Shown: piece by piece, positions 1 through 9,959 of the stretch
Numbering within the stretch: position 1 is the stretch's first letter
Layout of the letters: each line of letters begins with the position of its first letter
NCBI RefSeq assembly: GCF_001953985.1
Contig: NZ_MBEI01000008.1
Coordinates: 1 to 64,000 of the forward strand
Origin: Mycobacterium colombiense
GTDB lineage: Bacteria; Actinomycetota; Actinomycetes; Mycobacteriales; Mycobacteriaceae
Direction of reading: 5' to 3'
DNA: 64,000 bases
Notes under the pieces: model-generated
Databases searched by the model: none
What the model was told of the DNA's origin: nothing
Seen by the model: only the letters and a program-made list of their open reading frames with translations
Translations under genes and position numbers: made by a program

Positions 1-186
1 GATGTGCTTGCTGCCGGCGACTTCTGGGGCGGTGCGGGTTCGGTGGCATGCCAGGAGTTCATCACCCAGTTGGGTCGCAACTTCCAGGTCATCTACGAGC
101 AGGCCAACTCCCACGGACAGAAGGTCCAGTCCGCGGGCAGCAACATGGCCAGCACCGACAGCGCAGTTGGGTCCTCCTGGGCCTAA
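1..186 (+). CDS. esxN: EsxN-type WXG100 secreted protein, 5'-truncated by window edge
   Basis: This is the C-terminal two thirds of a small ESX-5 effector of the WXG100 family. The reading frame is open from base 1 and ends with TAA at 184-186. The visible protein starts DVLAAGDFWGGAGS, so it keeps the W-x-G turn between the two helices, and it ends in the SSWA tail typical of the EsxN/EsxI/EsxL group. The start codon and about the first 33 residues lie outside the window. EsxN is secreted as a heterodimer with an EsxM-type partner, whose gene should lie just upstream. The next gene, espG5, follows after about 105 bp. Identity is firm; which paralogue letter applies rests on its position next to espG5. 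Confidence 0.93.
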   Translation, partial: DVLAAGDFWGGAGSVACQEFITQLGRNFQVIYEQANSHGQKVQSAGSNMASTDSAVGSSWA

Positions 187-291
187 CCCGCAACTTCAGG
201 CGCGGCAGCACACCACCCGTCGGTGTGCTGCCGCGTCCTGCGGTTACCGTGCAGTTTGGCTTGAGGTAACTAGGGACCAAGTGGGGATTTG

Positions 292-1194
292 ATGGACCAA
301 CAGAGCACCCGCACCGACATCACTGTCAACGTCGACGGCTTCTGGATGCTCCAGGCGTTGCTGGACATCCGGCACGTCGCGCCGGAGCTGCGCTGTCGGC
401 CATATGTGTCTACCGACTCGAACGACTGGCTCAACGAGCATCCCGGAATGGCGGTGATGCGCGAGCAGGGCATCGTCGAGAACGACCAGGTGAACGAGCA
501 TGTGGCCGCGCGGATGAAAGTGCTCGCCGCGCCCGACCTCGAAGTTGTCGCCCTGTTGTCCCGAGGCAAGCTGGCCTACGGCGTCCTCGATGACGAAAAC
601 CAGCCCCCGGGCTCACGCGACATCCCCGACAACGAGTTTCGGGTGGTCCTGGCGCGGCGCGGCCAGCACTGGGTGTCGGCGGTCCGGGTTGGCGGCGAGA
701 TCACCGTCGACGACGTCGCCGTCGCGGACAGCGCCTCGATCGCTTCCCTGGTGATCGACGCGTTGGAGTCCATCCACCACGCCGAGCCCGCGGCGATCAA
801 CGCCGTCAACGTGCCGCTGGAGGAGATGCTGGAAGCGACGAAGTCCTGGCAGGAGTCGGGCTTCAACGTGTTCTCCGGGGGAGACCTGCGACGGATGGGA
901 ATCAGCGCCGCGACGGTGGCCGCGCTGGGTCAGGCGCTGTCCGACCCGGCCGCCGAGGTCGCGGTATACGCCCGCCAGTACCAGGACGACGCCAAGGGTC
1001 CGAGTGCGTCGGTGCTGTCACTCAAAGACGGCTCCGGCGGCCGCATCGCGCTCTACCAGCAGGCCCGCACCGCGGGTTCGGGGGAGGCGTGGCTGGCTAT
1101 CTGTCCGGCCACCCCGCAGCTCGTACAGGTGGGCGTCAAAACGGTGCTGGACACGCTTCCCTATGGCGAGTGGAAAACGCACAGCCGGGTCTGA
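292..1194 (+). CDS. espG5: EspG5, ESX-5 cytosolic chaperone for PE/PPE substrates
   Basis: EspG5 binds the tip of PPE proteins in PE-PPE heterodimers and keeps them soluble before export through ESX-5. The 300-residue product matches the usual length, and I recognise near-identity to M. tuberculosis EspG5, including the start MDQQSTRTDITV and the end GEWKTHSRV. The ATG at 292 is preferred over an in-frame TTG directly before it, because a GGGG ribosome-binding stretch sits about 6 nt upstream. The gene lies between esxN and eccD5, its normal place. The 270 bp between it and eccD5 shows no other gene and could hold a promoter. Confidence 0.97.
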   Translation: MDQQSTRTDITVNVDGFWMLQALLDIRHVAPELRCRPYVSTDSNDWLNEHPGMAVMREQGIVENDQVNEHVAARMKVLAAPDLEVVALLSRGKLAYGVLDDENQPPGSRDIPDNEFRVVLARRGQHWVSAVRVGGEITVDDVAVADSASIASLVIDALESIHHAEPAAINAVNVPLEEMLEATKSWQESGFNVFSGGDLRRMGISAATVAALGQALSDPAAEVAVYARQYQDDAKGPSASVLSLKDGSGGRIALYQQARTAGSGEAWLAICPATPQLVQVGVKTVLDTLPYGEWKTHSRV

Positions 1195-1464
1195 CATTCG
1201 CGCGAAACGCAGAGTTCACCAATGTCTTTGCACTCAACATGCGCTTGAGCTGCGAACACGGCATACTTCTCTCAAGACATCAGCAAATCTCAAACCGGTG
1301 TCAACGACAACTCTTAATCGCAAGGCGAGGCAGATGGAATTCCAATTAGTCGGAATGCACTTCGCGGGGGGCCGCAGCAACTCGGCGAGTACACCGGCGC
1401 ACGCCCGCGCGCGACTGGCGGCACGGGCTTTCAACACCTTCATCACGATAGGGAGTACAGGGCG

Positions 1465-2976
1465 ATGACTGCGGTAGTTGAAGTACCACAGCCTGACGTA
1501 GAGGGAATCTCACAGCCTCAGGCAGTCGTCGTCGGCGTGATGGCCGGCGCGGGTGTCCAGATCGGCGTCCTGCTGGACGCCAACGCCCCCGTCTCGGTGA
1601 TGACCGACCCGTTGCTGAAGGTGGTCAACAGCAGGCTGCGCGAGCTCGGTGAGACTCCGCTGGAGGCCTCGGGCCGGGGCCGCTGGGCGCTGTGCCTGGT
1701 GGACGGCTCGCCGCTGCGGGCCACCCAATCGTTGAGCGAGCAGGACGTCTACGACGGCGACCGGTTGTGGATCCGGTTCATCCCGGACACCGAGCATCGC
1801 TCACAGGTCATCGAGCACATCTCCACCGCTGTCGCGGCGGACCTCAGCAAGCGCTTCGCCGCCATCGACCCCGTCATCGCGGTGCAGGTCGGTGCGTCGA
1901 TGGTGGCCATCGGCGTGACGACCGCGGCCGGCCTGCTCGGCTGGTGGCGGTGGCACCACAACTCGTGGCTTCCGACCGTGTACGCAGGCGTGATCGGCGC
2001 CGTGGCGCTGGGCGTTTCGCTTCTGTTGTTGATGCGGGCCCACACAGAGCAGGAACGGCGCGTCGCCGACACCATGCTGTTGAGCAGCCTCGCGCCGTTG
2101 GCGATCTCGGCGGCGTCGGCGCCGCCCGGCGGCGTCGGATCTCCGCACGCGGTGCTGGGATTCGGGGTCCTCACCATCGCGGCGATCCTCGCCCTCCGGT
2201 TCACCGGACGCCGACTGGCGATCTACACCGCGATCGTCACCGTCAGCCTGATCGCGTCGGTGGCCGCACTCGCGCGCATGGTCGCCATGACGAGCGCCGT
2301 CACGCTGTTCACCTGTGTCGTGCTGGTGTCCGTGATGATCTACCAGAGCGCGCCGGCGATCTCGCGGCGACTGGCCGGCATCCGTCTGCCCGTCTTCCCG
2401 TCGGCGACCAGCCGGTGGGTGTTCGAGGCCCGGCCCGACCTGCCCACCACGGTGGTGCGCTCCGACGGTGGCCCGCCGGTCCTGGAAGGGCCCGCCTCCG
2501 TCCGCGACGTGTTGACCCAGGCCGAGCGCGCCCGCTCCTTCCTGTCGGGTTTGCTGATCGGGCTCGGCGTGCTGATGATCGCCTCCCTCACCGCGCTGTC
2601 GGATCCGCACACCGGACAGCGCTGGCTGCCGCTCCTGCTGGCCGGCTTCAGCGCGGGATTCCTGATGCTGCGCGGCCGCTCCTACGTCGACCGCTGGCAG
2701 GCGATCACCCTGGCCGGGACGGCAGTGCTGATCGTCGGTGCGGTGGTGCTGCGCTACGCGCTGGTGCTGCAGTCGCCCCTCGCGGTCTCGATCAGCGCGG
2801 CGATCCTGGTTCTGCTGCCCGCGGCCGGGCTGACATCGGCAGCCGTCGTGCCGAACACCGTCTACAGCCCGCTATTCCGCAAATTCGTGGAATGGATTGA
2901 ATACCTCTGCCTGATGCCAATTTTCCCGCTGGCATTGTGGTTGATGAATGTCTATGCAGCAATCCGCTATCGCTAA
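1465..2976 (+). CDS. eccD5: EccD5, ESX-5 membrane channel component
   Basis: EccD5 is a polytopic inner-membrane subunit of the ESX-5 core complex (EccB-C-D-E). The 503-residue product has an N-terminal ubiquitin-like cytosolic domain (about residues 20-110), then a long series of hydrophobic helices from about residue 135 to the C-terminus, as expected for the 11-helix EccD fold. Length and ends match M. tuberculosis EccD5. The 3' end overlaps the mycP5 start by 29 bp, which implies joint expression. Confidence 0.97.
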   Translation: MTAVVEVPQPDVEGISQPQAVVVGVMAGAGVQIGVLLDANAPVSVMTDPLLKVVNSRLRELGETPLEASGRGRWALCLVDGSPLRATQSLSEQDVYDGDRLWIRFIPDTEHRSQVIEHISTAVAADLSKRFAAIDPVIAVQVGASMVAIGVTTAAGLLGWWRWHHNSWLPTVYAGVIGAVALGVSLLLLMRAHTEQERRVADTMLLSSLAPLAISAASAPPGGVGSPHAVLGFGVLTIAAILALRFTGRRLAIYTAIVTVSLIASVAALARMVAMTSAVTLFTCVVLVSVMIYQSAPAISRRLAGIRLPVFPSATSRWVFEARPDLPTTVVRSDGGPPVLEGPASVRDVLTQAERARSFLSGLLIGLGVLMIASLTALSDPHTGQRWLPLLLAGFSAGFLMLRGRSYVDRWQAITLAGTAVLIVGAVVLRYALVLQSPLAVSISAAILVLLPAAGLTSAAVVPNTVYSPLFRKFVEWIEYLCLMPIFPLALWLMNVYAAIRYR

Positions 2977-4810
2977 CGGCAAGGTGTGGCGTGGTCGCGC
3001 GTCCGCCGCGACCATCGCCGCCACGCTCCTCGCGTCGGGCGCCTTAGCCGGCTTGCCGCCCGCGTACGCGATCTCGCCCCCGACGGTCGACGCCGGCGCG
3101 GTCCCGCCGGACGGTACGCCGGGACCGGGGGCCCCGATGAAGCAGAACTCGTACTGCACCGAGGTCGGTGTGCTGCCCGGGACGGATTTCCGGCTGCAGC
3201 CCAAGTACATGGACATGCTGAATCTGCAGGAGGCGTGGCAGTTCGGTCGGGGTGCCGGCGTGAAGGTGGCCGTCATCGACACCGGCGTGACGCCGCACCC
3301 CAGGTTTCCGCACCTGATTCCCGGCGGCGACTACATCATGTCCGGGGACGGCCTGTCCGACTGCGACGCGCACGGCACCATCGTGGCGTCGATGATCGGC
3401 GCGGCGTCGGCCAACGGCGCGGGCGTGCCGCCGGCGGCACCGCGCAAGCCGGTCACCATCCCCACCACCGAGCCACCGCCGAAAGCGCCACCGCCGCAGA
3501 CGGTGACGCTGTCACCGCTGCCGCAGACCGTGACGATGGTTCCACCACCGCCGCAGTCTCAGGAACAGGCGCCGCCCCCGGGTCCCTTCGGCGCGCCACC
3601 GCCGCAACCGGCGGCTCCGCAGCCCGCGGGCCCGCCGCCGGGACCGTCGCAGGGTGGCCAAGGTCCCAATGGGCAAGCGCCGGCGTCCAGCCACGGCGGC
3701 GGCACCGTGACCATCCCCGGCTACGCCGGTGGCGGTCACGTGGCCAACGTCGACAACCTGCGCGGCCCGCGCCCGCTTGACCCGCCACCGCCACCACCAC
3801 CGCCGCCCCCGCCGCCGAAGGCGGGCCCGGACGCGTTCAGCGGGGTGGCCCCGGATGTCGACATCATCGCGATCCGGCAGTCCAGCCAGGCCTTCGGCCT
3901 CAAGGACGCCTACACCGGTGACGAGGATCCGCAGACGTCGGCGAAGATCGACAACGTGCAGACGATGGCGCGGGCGATCGTGCACGCCGCCAACATGGGC
4001 GCTCAGGTCATCAACATCTCCGATGTGACGTGCATGAGCGCGCGCAACATCATCGACCAGCGTTCGCTCGGCGCGGCGGTGCGCTACGCGGCGGTCGACA
4101 AGAACGCCGTCATCGTGGCCGCCGCCGGCGACACCAGCAAGAAGGACTGCAAGCAGAACCCGCCCCATGATCCGTTGCAGCCCAACGATCCTCGCAACTG
4201 GAACGCGGTCACCACGGTCGTGACGCCGTCCTGGTTCAGCGACTACGTCCTGACGGTCGGCGCGGTCGACACCGAAGGCCGCCCGCTGAGCCAGGGCAAC
4301 CAGGGCCAGGCGTCGACGAGCGTGGCCGGGCCGTGGGTCGGGATCGCCGCACCCGGAACCGACGTCATCGGACTGTCGCCGCGGGACGACGGCCTGATCA
4401 ACGCGATCGACGGACCCGACAACACGCTGCTGGTTCCGTCCGGCACCAGCTTCTCGGCGGCGATCGTGTCCGGCGTTGCGGCACTCGTGCGGGCCAAGTT
4501 CCCGCAGCTATCGGCGTATCAGGTCATCAACCGGTTGACCCGGACCGCCCGCGCGCCGGCGCGCGGCGTGGACAACCAGGTCGGCCACGGCGTCGTCGAC
4601 CCGGTGGCCGCACTGACCTGGGATGTACCCGACGGTCCGGTGAAACCGCCGCAGCAACTGTCGGCACCGCTGAACATTCCGAAACCCGCCCCGCCGCGCG
4701 ATATGGTGCCAGTGTGGGTGGCCGCAGGCGGCTTGCTCGGGGCGCTGCTCATCGGCGGCGGAGTCTTCGGTACGGCGATGCTGATGAAGCGATCGCGGAA
4801 AGAGCAATAG
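2948..4810 (+). CDS. mycP5: MycP5 mycosin, membrane-anchored subtilisin-like protease of ESX-5
   Basis: Mycosins are periplasm-facing serine proteases that stabilise the ESX membrane complex. The 620-residue product has an N-terminal signal region (to about residue 41), a subtilase domain with visible triad Asp111 (VIDTGV), His142 (DAHGT) and Ser501 (GTSFSAA), and a C-terminal transmembrane helix near 590-612 followed by a basic tail. A long Pro-rich loop (about residues 160-290, ending in a run of prolines) splits the protease domain. This is the MycP5-type insertion, and the protein is somewhat longer than the ~585-aa M. tuberculosis protein. The usual oxyanion Asn region reads AAAGDTS with Asp, as I recall for MycP5 itself. 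Confidence 0.96.
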   Translation: MSMQQSAIANGKVWRGRASAATIAATLLASGALAGLPPAYAISPPTVDAGAVPPDGTPGPGAPMKQNSYCTEVGVLPGTDFRLQPKYMDMLNLQEAWQFGRGAGVKVAVIDTGVTPHPRFPHLIPGGDYIMSGDGLSDCDAHGTIVASMIGAASANGAGVPPAAPRKPVTIPTTEPPPKAPPPQTVTLSPLPQTVTMVPPPPQSQEQAPPPGPFGAPPPQPAAPQPAGPPPGPSQGGQGPNGQAPASSHGGGTVTIPGYAGGGHVANVDNLRGPRPLDPPPPPPPPPPPPKAGPDAFSGVAPDVDIIAIRQSSQAFGLKDAYTGDEDPQTSAKIDNVQTMARAIVHAANMGAQVINISDVTCMSARNIIDQRSLGAAVRYAAVDKNAVIVAAAGDTSKKDCKQNPPHDPLQPNDPRNWNAVTTVVTPSWFSDYVLTVGAVDTEGRPLSQGNQGQASTSVAGPWVGIAAPGTDVIGLSPRDDGLINAIDGPDNTLLVPSGTSFSAAIVSGVAALVRAKFPQLSAYQVINRLTRTARAPARGVDNQVGHGVVDPVAALTWDVPDGPVKPPQQLSAPLNIPKPAPPRDMVPVWVAAGGLLGALLIGGGVFGTAMLMKRSRKEQ

Positions 4811-4826
4811 GGGCGGAGCAGCTTTC

Positions 4827-6026
4827 ATGAAGCGTCAGCGCAGGTTTGGGTTGTCCTTGTCGTGGCCGCGGCTGACCACCGTGTTCTTGGTCGACGTCGT
4901 GATCATGGTGGTGGCCAGCCACTGCCCCGAGTCCTGGCAGGGCACGTATCGCATCGCGTTCTGGGTGGGTGTCGCCCTGGCCTTGCTGGTGACGTTGCTG
5001 TCGCTGGTCACCTACCACGGCCTCACCGTCACGTCGGGGCTGGCCACGTGGCTGTGGGATTGGTCCGCCGACCCGGGCTCCGCGCTCGCCGCGGGCTGCA
5101 CACCGGCCCTCGACTACCAGCGCAAGTACGGCCGCGACAAGGTCGGCGTGCGGCAGCACGACGGCCAACTGGTCACGGTGATCGCCATCAACGGGGGTGA
5201 CGACGACTCGGCCTCGCGCCTTCGTCACCGGCACTCGGCGCCCACCCTGCTGGTATCGGCGGTCGCGTCGGGTCTGCGCCAGTTCGACGTCCACCTCGAT
5301 CACGTCGACATCGTGTCGGTGAAGGTCCGCCGCGGCGGTAACGCCGCCGAGTTGTCCAAGCTGGACAAGTGGGGCCCCGAAGAGTGGGAGGTGGCCAACG
5401 ACGAGCCCACCTCGTACATTCGCCGCACCTGGCTGGTGTTGCGGATGAACCCGCAGCGCAATGTCGCCGCCGTCGCGGCCCGCGATTCGCTGGCGTCGAC
5501 CCTGGTGGCCGCCACCGAACGGCTCGCCCAGGATCTCGACGGGCTGACCTGTGCGGCCCGGCCGCTCACCGCGGAGGAGCTGGCCGAAGTCGACCGTGCG
5601 GTACTGGCCGATCTGGAACCGACCTGGAGCCGTCCCGGCTGGCGCCGCCTCAAGCACTTCAACGGGTTCGTCACCAGCCTGTGGTTGTCGCCGTCCGACA
5701 TCACCACCGACAAGCTCGATGAGCTGTGGGACGACGAGACCGTCGCCACCGTGCTGACCATCCGGCTCACCTCGCGCGGCGGCCGCCCGCAGGTATCGGC
5801 CTGGGTGCGATACCACACCGAAAAGCGGTTGCGCAGAAACGTCTCGTCGGGTCTCAACCGTCTCACCGGACGCCAGCTGGCCGCGGTGCGAGCCAGCCTG
5901 CCCGCCCCGACGGCGCGCCCCCTGCTGGTCGTGCCGAGCCGTCCATTGCGCGCCGACGATGACGACCTCGCGCTATCCGTCGATCAGCGGCGAGGGAGCT
6001 CGGCGGGCGTACCTGTAGCGCAATGA
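4827..6026 (+). CDS. eccE5: EccE5, ESX-5 membrane complex subunit
   Basis: EccE is the peripheral subunit of the ESX membrane complex. The 399-residue product starts with two closely spaced hydrophobic helices (about residues 12-30 and 38-60), followed by a soluble domain, the EccE layout. It begins 16 bp after mycP5, and its last four bases form an ATGA overlap with the eccA5 start, a sign of translational coupling. Assignment rests on architecture, position and recalled similarity. Confidence 0.95.
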   Translation: MKRQRRFGLSLSWPRLTTVFLVDVVIMVVASHCPESWQGTYRIAFWVGVALALLVTLLSLVTYHGLTVTSGLATWLWDWSADPGSALAAGCTPALDYQRKYGRDKVGVRQHDGQLVTVIAINGGDDDSASRLRHRHSAPTLLVSAVASGLRQFDVHLDHVDIVSVKVRRGGNAAELSKLDKWGPEEWEVANDEPTSYIRRTWLVLRMNPQRNVAAVAARDSLASTLVAATERLAQDLDGLTCAARPLTAEELAEVDRAVLADLEPTWSRPGWRRLKHFNGFVTSLWLSPSDITTDKLDELWDDETVATVLTIRLTSRGGRPQVSAWVRYHTEKRLRRNVSSGLNRLTGRQLAAVRASLPAPTARPLLVVPSRPLRADDDDLALSVDQRRGSSAGVPVAQ

Positions 6027-7855
6027 CGAGGCCGCAATCAACCGCTGAAGGTGCCCGTAACGCGATGGTTGCCGGCCTGCTGGCCTCGGGCGTCTCCGTC
6101 AATGGGCTGCAGCCCAGCCACAATCCCCAGGTTGCGTCGCAGATGTTCGGCACCGCCACCAACCTGGATCCGGGGATGTGCGACGCCTGGCTGGCGCGGA
6201 TCCTGGCGGGGGAACAGAGCATCGATGTGCTGGCCGGTGCATGGTCGTCGATCCGGACCTTCGGTTGGGAGACCCGCCGCCTCGGGGTGACCGAGTTGCA
6301 GTTCCGGCCCGAGGTTTCCGACGGGTTGTTCCTGCGGCTGGCCGTCACCAGCGTGGAGACGTTGGCGTGTGCGTACGCCGCGGTCCTCGCCGAAGCGAAA
6401 CGCTACGAGGAAGCCGCAAAACTGATCGACGGCGTCGAACCCCGTCAGCCGGTCGATGAGGAACTGGTCAGCTACGTGCGCGGCGTGCTGTACTTCCGCA
6501 CGGCTCGGTGGCCGGATGTGCTGAATCAGTTCGCCGAGGGGAAGACCTGGCGGCAGCCCGAACTGAAGGCCGCCGGCGCGGCGATGGCCACCACGGCGCT
6601 GGCGTCGCTGGGTGTGTTCGAGGAGGCGTTGCGCCGGGGCCAGGAGGCCATCGAGGGCGACCGGGTGCCCGGCGCGGCCAACATCGCCCTGTACACCCAG
6701 GGCATGTGCTTGCGGCACCTGGGCCGCGAGGACGAGGCCGTCGAGCTGCTGCGCCGGGTGTACTCGCGGGACCCGAAGTTCACGCCGGCCCGCGAAGCGC
6801 TGGACAACCCGAACTTCCGCCTGGTCCTGACCGACCCGGAGACGATCGAGGCCCGGACCGACCCGTGGGATCCGGACAGCGCGCCGACCCGGGCCGAAAC
6901 GGAGGCCGCCCGCCACGCCGAGGAGGCGGCGAAGTACCTGCAAGAAGGCGACGCCGAACTCAACGCCATGCTCGGCATGGAACGCGCCAAGCGCGAGATC
7001 AAGCTCATCAAGTCGACCACCAAGGTGAACCTGGCGCGCGCCAAGATGGGCCTACCCGTGCCGGTCACCTCGCGCCACACGTTGTTGCTCGGCCCGCCCG
7101 GGACCGGAAAGACCTCGGTGGCAAGAGCTTTCAGCAAGCAACTGTGCGGACTGACCGTGCTGCGCAAGCCCGTGGTGGTGGAAACCAGCCGCACCAAACT
7201 GCTGGGCCGCTACATGGCCGACGCGGAGAAGAACACCGAGGAGCTGCTGGAGGGCGCCCTGGGCGGCGCGGTCTTCTTCGATGAGATGCACACGCTGCAC
7301 GAGAAGGGCTACCAGCAGGGCGACCCCTACGGCAACGCGATCATCAACACGTTGCTGCTGTACATGGAGAATCATCGCGACGAGCTGGTGGTCTTCGGCG
7401 CCGGCTACGCCAAGGCCATGGACAAGATGCTCGAGGTGAACCAGGGTCTGCGGCGGCGTTTTTCGACCGTCATCGAGTTCTTCAGCTACACCCCCGACGA
7501 GCTGGTGGCGCTGACCCGGTTGATGGGCCAGGAGAACGAAGACGTGATCACCGACGAATCGGCGCAGGCGCTGTTGCCGTCGTACACGAAGTTCTATCTC
7601 GACGAAAGTTATTCGGAGGACGGCGATCTCATCCGCGGCATCGATACGCTCGGCAACGCCGGTTTCGTGCGCAACGTGGTGGAGAAGGCCCGCGATCACC
7701 GCAGTTTCCGTCTGGACGACGAGGACCTGGATGCGGTGCTGTCCAGCGACGTGACCGAGTTCAGCGAGCGGCAACTGCTGCGTTTCAGGGAACTGACCCA
7801 GGAGGATCTCGCCGAGGGCCTCAGCGCGGCGGTCGCCGAGAAAAAGTCGGACTGA
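6023..7855 (+). CDS. eccA5: EccA5, cytosolic AAA+ ATPase of ESX-5
   Basis: EccA ATPases are thought to release the EspG chaperone from PE/PPE substrates. The 610-residue product has a TPR-like N-terminal half (to about residue 300) and a C-terminal AAA+ domain of the CbbX/EccA type. Walker A is GPPGTGKT at residues 357-364, and the Walker B stretch VFFDE is at 417-421. An RRRF segment near 475-478 fits the sensor/arginine-finger region. It is the last core ESX-5 gene here and overlaps eccE5 by 4 bp. A GC-rich hairpin follows the stop. Confidence 0.97.
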   Translation: MTRPQSTAEGARNAMVAGLLASGVSVNGLQPSHNPQVASQMFGTATNLDPGMCDAWLARILAGEQSIDVLAGAWSSIRTFGWETRRLGVTELQFRPEVSDGLFLRLAVTSVETLACAYAAVLAEAKRYEEAAKLIDGVEPRQPVDEELVSYVRGVLYFRTARWPDVLNQFAEGKTWRQPELKAAGAAMATTALASLGVFEEALRRGQEAIEGDRVPGAANIALYTQGMCLRHLGREDEAVELLRRVYSRDPKFTPAREALDNPNFRLVLTDPETIEARTDPWDPDSAPTRAETEAARHAEEAAKYLQEGDAELNAMLGMERAKREIKLIKSTTKVNLARAKMGLPVPVTSRHTLLLGPPGTGKTSVARAFSKQLCGLTVLRKPVVVETSRTKLLGRYMADAEKNTEELLEGALGGAVFFDEMHTLHEKGYQQGDPYGNAIINTLLLYMENHRDELVVFGAGYAKAMDKMLEVNQGLRRRFSTVIEFFSYTPDELVALTRLMGQENEDVITDESAQALLPSYTKFYLDESYSEDGDLIRGIDTLGNAGFVRNVVEKARDHRSFRLDDEDLDAVLSSDVTEFSERQLLRFRELTQEDLAEGLSAAVAEKKSD

Positions 7856-7863
7856 CCCGCCGC

Positions 7864-7896
7864 GTGCACCCGGCACCGAGGCCCGCGCGGGTGCAC
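7864..7896 (+). terminator. Candidate terminator hairpin after eccA5
   Basis: Perfect 9-bp inverted repeat: GTGCACCCG at 7864-7872 and CGGGTGCAC at 7888-7896, with a 15-nt loop, starting 9 nt after the eccA5 stop. There is no T tract, which is common for mycobacterial terminators. It would separate the ESX-5 core operon from the PE/PPE island. Confidence 0.5.
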
Positions 7897-8435
7897 TGAC
7901 GGTGACGGCGGGGTGAACCGCTGGGAATGCGTTGTACGTCAGCTTGACTCAATGCAGGTCGAGTGCCACCATTGCCAATGCAAGCACCTCGCTAGGTGAG
8001 GCGTCTGCACGGACACAGGCCACTGACCTCGAACGTCGAAAGACGCCCAGGGTCAGGACAGCTCCTCCCGGATTAAGGGTTGAGCCCAAGTGGCTTCCGG
8101 CTTTGGTTGGCCGGATACGCCGTGTGGTGCCGAAGCTCTGACGAGAGGGGTGCCGCAACCGGCCTTTTCGCTGGTTGTTCCTCCCCATGTGCATTGTGTG
8201 GCACCCCCGCGTGCCCCGGCTTTGAGGAGGTGAGAGCGAATTAGTCCCGATGACAGTCCGTATGCCAGATCGTTGACCATTTCGCGTCGATCCGACCTCG
8301 GCATCGTATTTTCCTGAATTGGCTTGTATTTAGTCAATTTTCGTAGCACGCGCGCTCGCTGACGTGTGGCGTAGGCGCGCGCCCGCGGCCGGCCAGAACC
8401 CCTGGCATGCCGACTTCTTCGTGGGGAGATTTGTG
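7897..8435. other. Non-coding gap between eccA5 and the PE gene
   Basis: About 540 bp with no credible gene; the short open frames here lack start signals and family resemblance. The last 150 bp (from about 8260) is AT-richer than the surroundings and probably carries the promoter and leader of the PE/PPE operon. M. tuberculosis has lppT (Rv1799) at this position; I see no remnant of it. Confidence 0.5.
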
Positions 8436-8735
8436 ATGAACTTTGTTACCGCACAGCCGGAATCGCTGGCCCTTGCCGCCGGCCAGCTGCAATTGATCGG
8501 TTCGGCCCTGACCGGCCAAAACTCGGCCACCGCCGCCCCGATGACGGGAGTGGTGCCCGCCGCCGCCGACGAGGTGTCGCTGCTGACCGCTGCGCAGTTC
8601 GCGCGGCACGCTCAGACATTTCAGGCGCTCAGCGCCCAAGCCGCGGCGATACACGAAAAGTTCGTGACCACCTTGCAGACCAGCGCCGGATCGTATGCGG
8701 CGACCGAGGCGGCCAACGCCGTTGCGGCCCGCTGA
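8436..8735 (+). CDS. PE protein (PE18/PE19-like), ESX-5 substrate partner
   Basis: A 99-residue stand-alone PE domain starting [16 protein letters not shown], with the Pro-Glu signature at residues 8-9. Residues near the end read [11 protein letters not shown], containing the YxxxE secretion signal (Tyr-Ala-Ala-Thr-Glu). PE proteins pair with a PPE partner as an antiparallel helical dimer that ESX-5 exports. The ATG at 8436 follows GGGGAGAT. A possible 24-residue upstream extension lacks PE similarity and is rejected. The next gene, 17 bp downstream, is a PPE and the likely partner. It is the only PE gene in the island, so it may serve several PPEs. Confidence 0.93.
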   Translation: MNFVTAQPESLALAAGQLQLIGSALTGQNSATAAPMTGVVPAAADEVSLLTAAQFARHAQTFQALSAQAAAIHEKFVTTLQTSAGSYAATEAANAVAAR

Positions 8736-8752
8736 GCCCCAAAGGGGGGACC

Positions 8753-9940
8753 GTGTTGGACTTTGCGGCGCTGCCGCCGGAAATCAACTCGACCAGAATG
8801 TATTCCGGACCGGGATCGGGGCCGATGTTGGCCGCTGCTGCCGCCTGGAACACGATGGCCGCTGAATTGCGTTCCGCGGCAGCCTCTTACGGCTCAGTTG
8901 TCACTGAGCTCAGCAGTGAAGGCTGGCTGGGTCCGTCGTCGATGTCGATGTTGGCCGCGGCCGCACCCTATCTGGCCTGGCTGGACGGCACCGCCACCCA
9001 GGCCGAGGAGGTCGGCGGTCAGGCCTTCGCCGCCGCGACCGCTTACGAGTCGGCGTTTGCGATGACGGTGCCCCCGGCGGTCGTCGCGGCCAATCGCGCT
9101 CAGCTGGCGATGCTGGTGGCGACCAACGTGTTTGGCCAGAACACGCCCGCGATCGCGGCCACCGAGGCGCAGTATGCCGAAATGTGGGCTCAGGACGCGG
9201 GCGCGATGAACGGGTATGCCACTGCATCGAGTGCGGCGGCACAATTTACGCCGTTGGCCACGCCGCAGTCGAACACCAACCCCGACGGTGTGGCCGGCCA
9301 AACCAACGTGGTGGCTCAGGTGGCTCAAACGCCGGCCGGTGCCGTGCAGTCGAACCTGTCGTCGGCAGCAAGCGTTTCCACCTCCTCGTCCCCAGGGTCG
9401 GTGTCGTCGTATCTGGCGGGCCTGCTGAGCGGCTCGGACAATTCGGCCTTCGGAACCTTCACGAATGGCAACTTCTTCAGTACTGCGGTGGTGAACGGTG
9501 CTCTTGCCGGTGGCCCCTTCAACCCGCAATTCATCATCGCATCGCTCCAGAACGTCCTGGCAGCGCAGCACGCCACGACGCTGGCGGGTCTAGGAGACTT
9601 CGCCGCCGACGCCGAAGGCGCCGCCACTGCCGACCTGGCATCGAACACGGTAGGGTCAGCCGGCCTCGGCGGCGCCTCTGCGGGGGTAGGCAACGCGCAT
9701 CTGGTGGGGTCGATGTCGGTGCCGCAAAGCTGGGCGTCCGCGGCCAACATCACCCCCGGTCAAACGGCCGTGCAGGCCACCGGCGTCACCGGTCTCACCG
9801 ACACGGCGGCAGCCCCAGCGGCAGGCGGACCAGGAGGCGTTGCGGGGCCGATGGGCGGCACCGGCAGGCGACTACGCCGCGCCATCCCCAAATACGGCTT
9901 CCGACCCGTCGTCATGCCACATCCGCCGGCTGCCGGCTAA
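8753..9940 (+). CDS. PPE protein, SVP subfamily (PPE25/26/27-like), paired with the upstream PE
   Basis: A 395-residue PPE protein: N-terminal PPE domain (about 180 aa) starting at GTG with [12 protein letters not shown] (Pro-Pro-Glu near residues 8-10), a WLG turn near residue 61, and EMWAQD near residue 144. A Ser/Ala/Thr-rich linker follows, then the SVP motif GSMSVPQSW near residue 320. It ends [15 protein letters not shown], the tail I associate with the PPE25/26/27 group near esxMN. The following PPE (9960) has the same tail, so the two are close paralogues. Secreted through ESX-5 as a dimer with the PE protein by inference. Confidence 0.92.
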   Translation: MLDFAALPPEINSTRMYSGPGSGPMLAAAAAWNTMAAELRSAAASYGSVVTELSSEGWLGPSSMSMLAAAAPYLAWLDGTATQAEEVGGQAFAAATAYESAFAMTVPPAVVAANRAQLAMLVATNVFGQNTPAIAATEAQYAEMWAQDAGAMNGYATASSAAAQFTPLATPQSNTNPDGVAGQTNVVAQVAQTPAGAVQSNLSSAASVSTSSSPGSVSSYLAGLLSGSDNSAFGTFTNGNFFSTAVVNGALAGGPFNPQFIIASLQNVLAAQHATTLAGLGDFAADAEGAATADLASNTVGSAGLGGASAGVGNAHLVGSMSVPQSWASAANITPGQTAVQATGVTGLTDTAAAPAAGGPGGVAGPMGGTGRRLRRAIPKYGFRPVVMPHPPAAG

Positions 9941-9959
9941 GAACTCTGGAGAAGATGTC

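Noticed and set aside
1195..1464. Gap between espG5 and eccD5 as a possible lost gene
   Set aside because: Short open frames here show no family features, and the same spacing without a gene is normal for ESX-5 loci as far as I recall.
3470..3830. Repetitive CCGCCG-rich stretch that could suggest a CRISPR or tandem repeat
   Set aside because: It is the codon run of the Pro-rich loop inside mycP5, without unit length or spacers.
7932..8141. Small plus-strand ORF between eccA5 and the PE gene
   Set aside because: No signal peptide, ribosome-binding site or similarity to lppT, which occupies this place in M. tuberculosis.
9840..9959. N-terminal extension of the second PPE
   Set aside because: It overlaps the preceding PPE gene and carries no PPE-domain sequence; ATG 9960 has a good ribosome-binding site.
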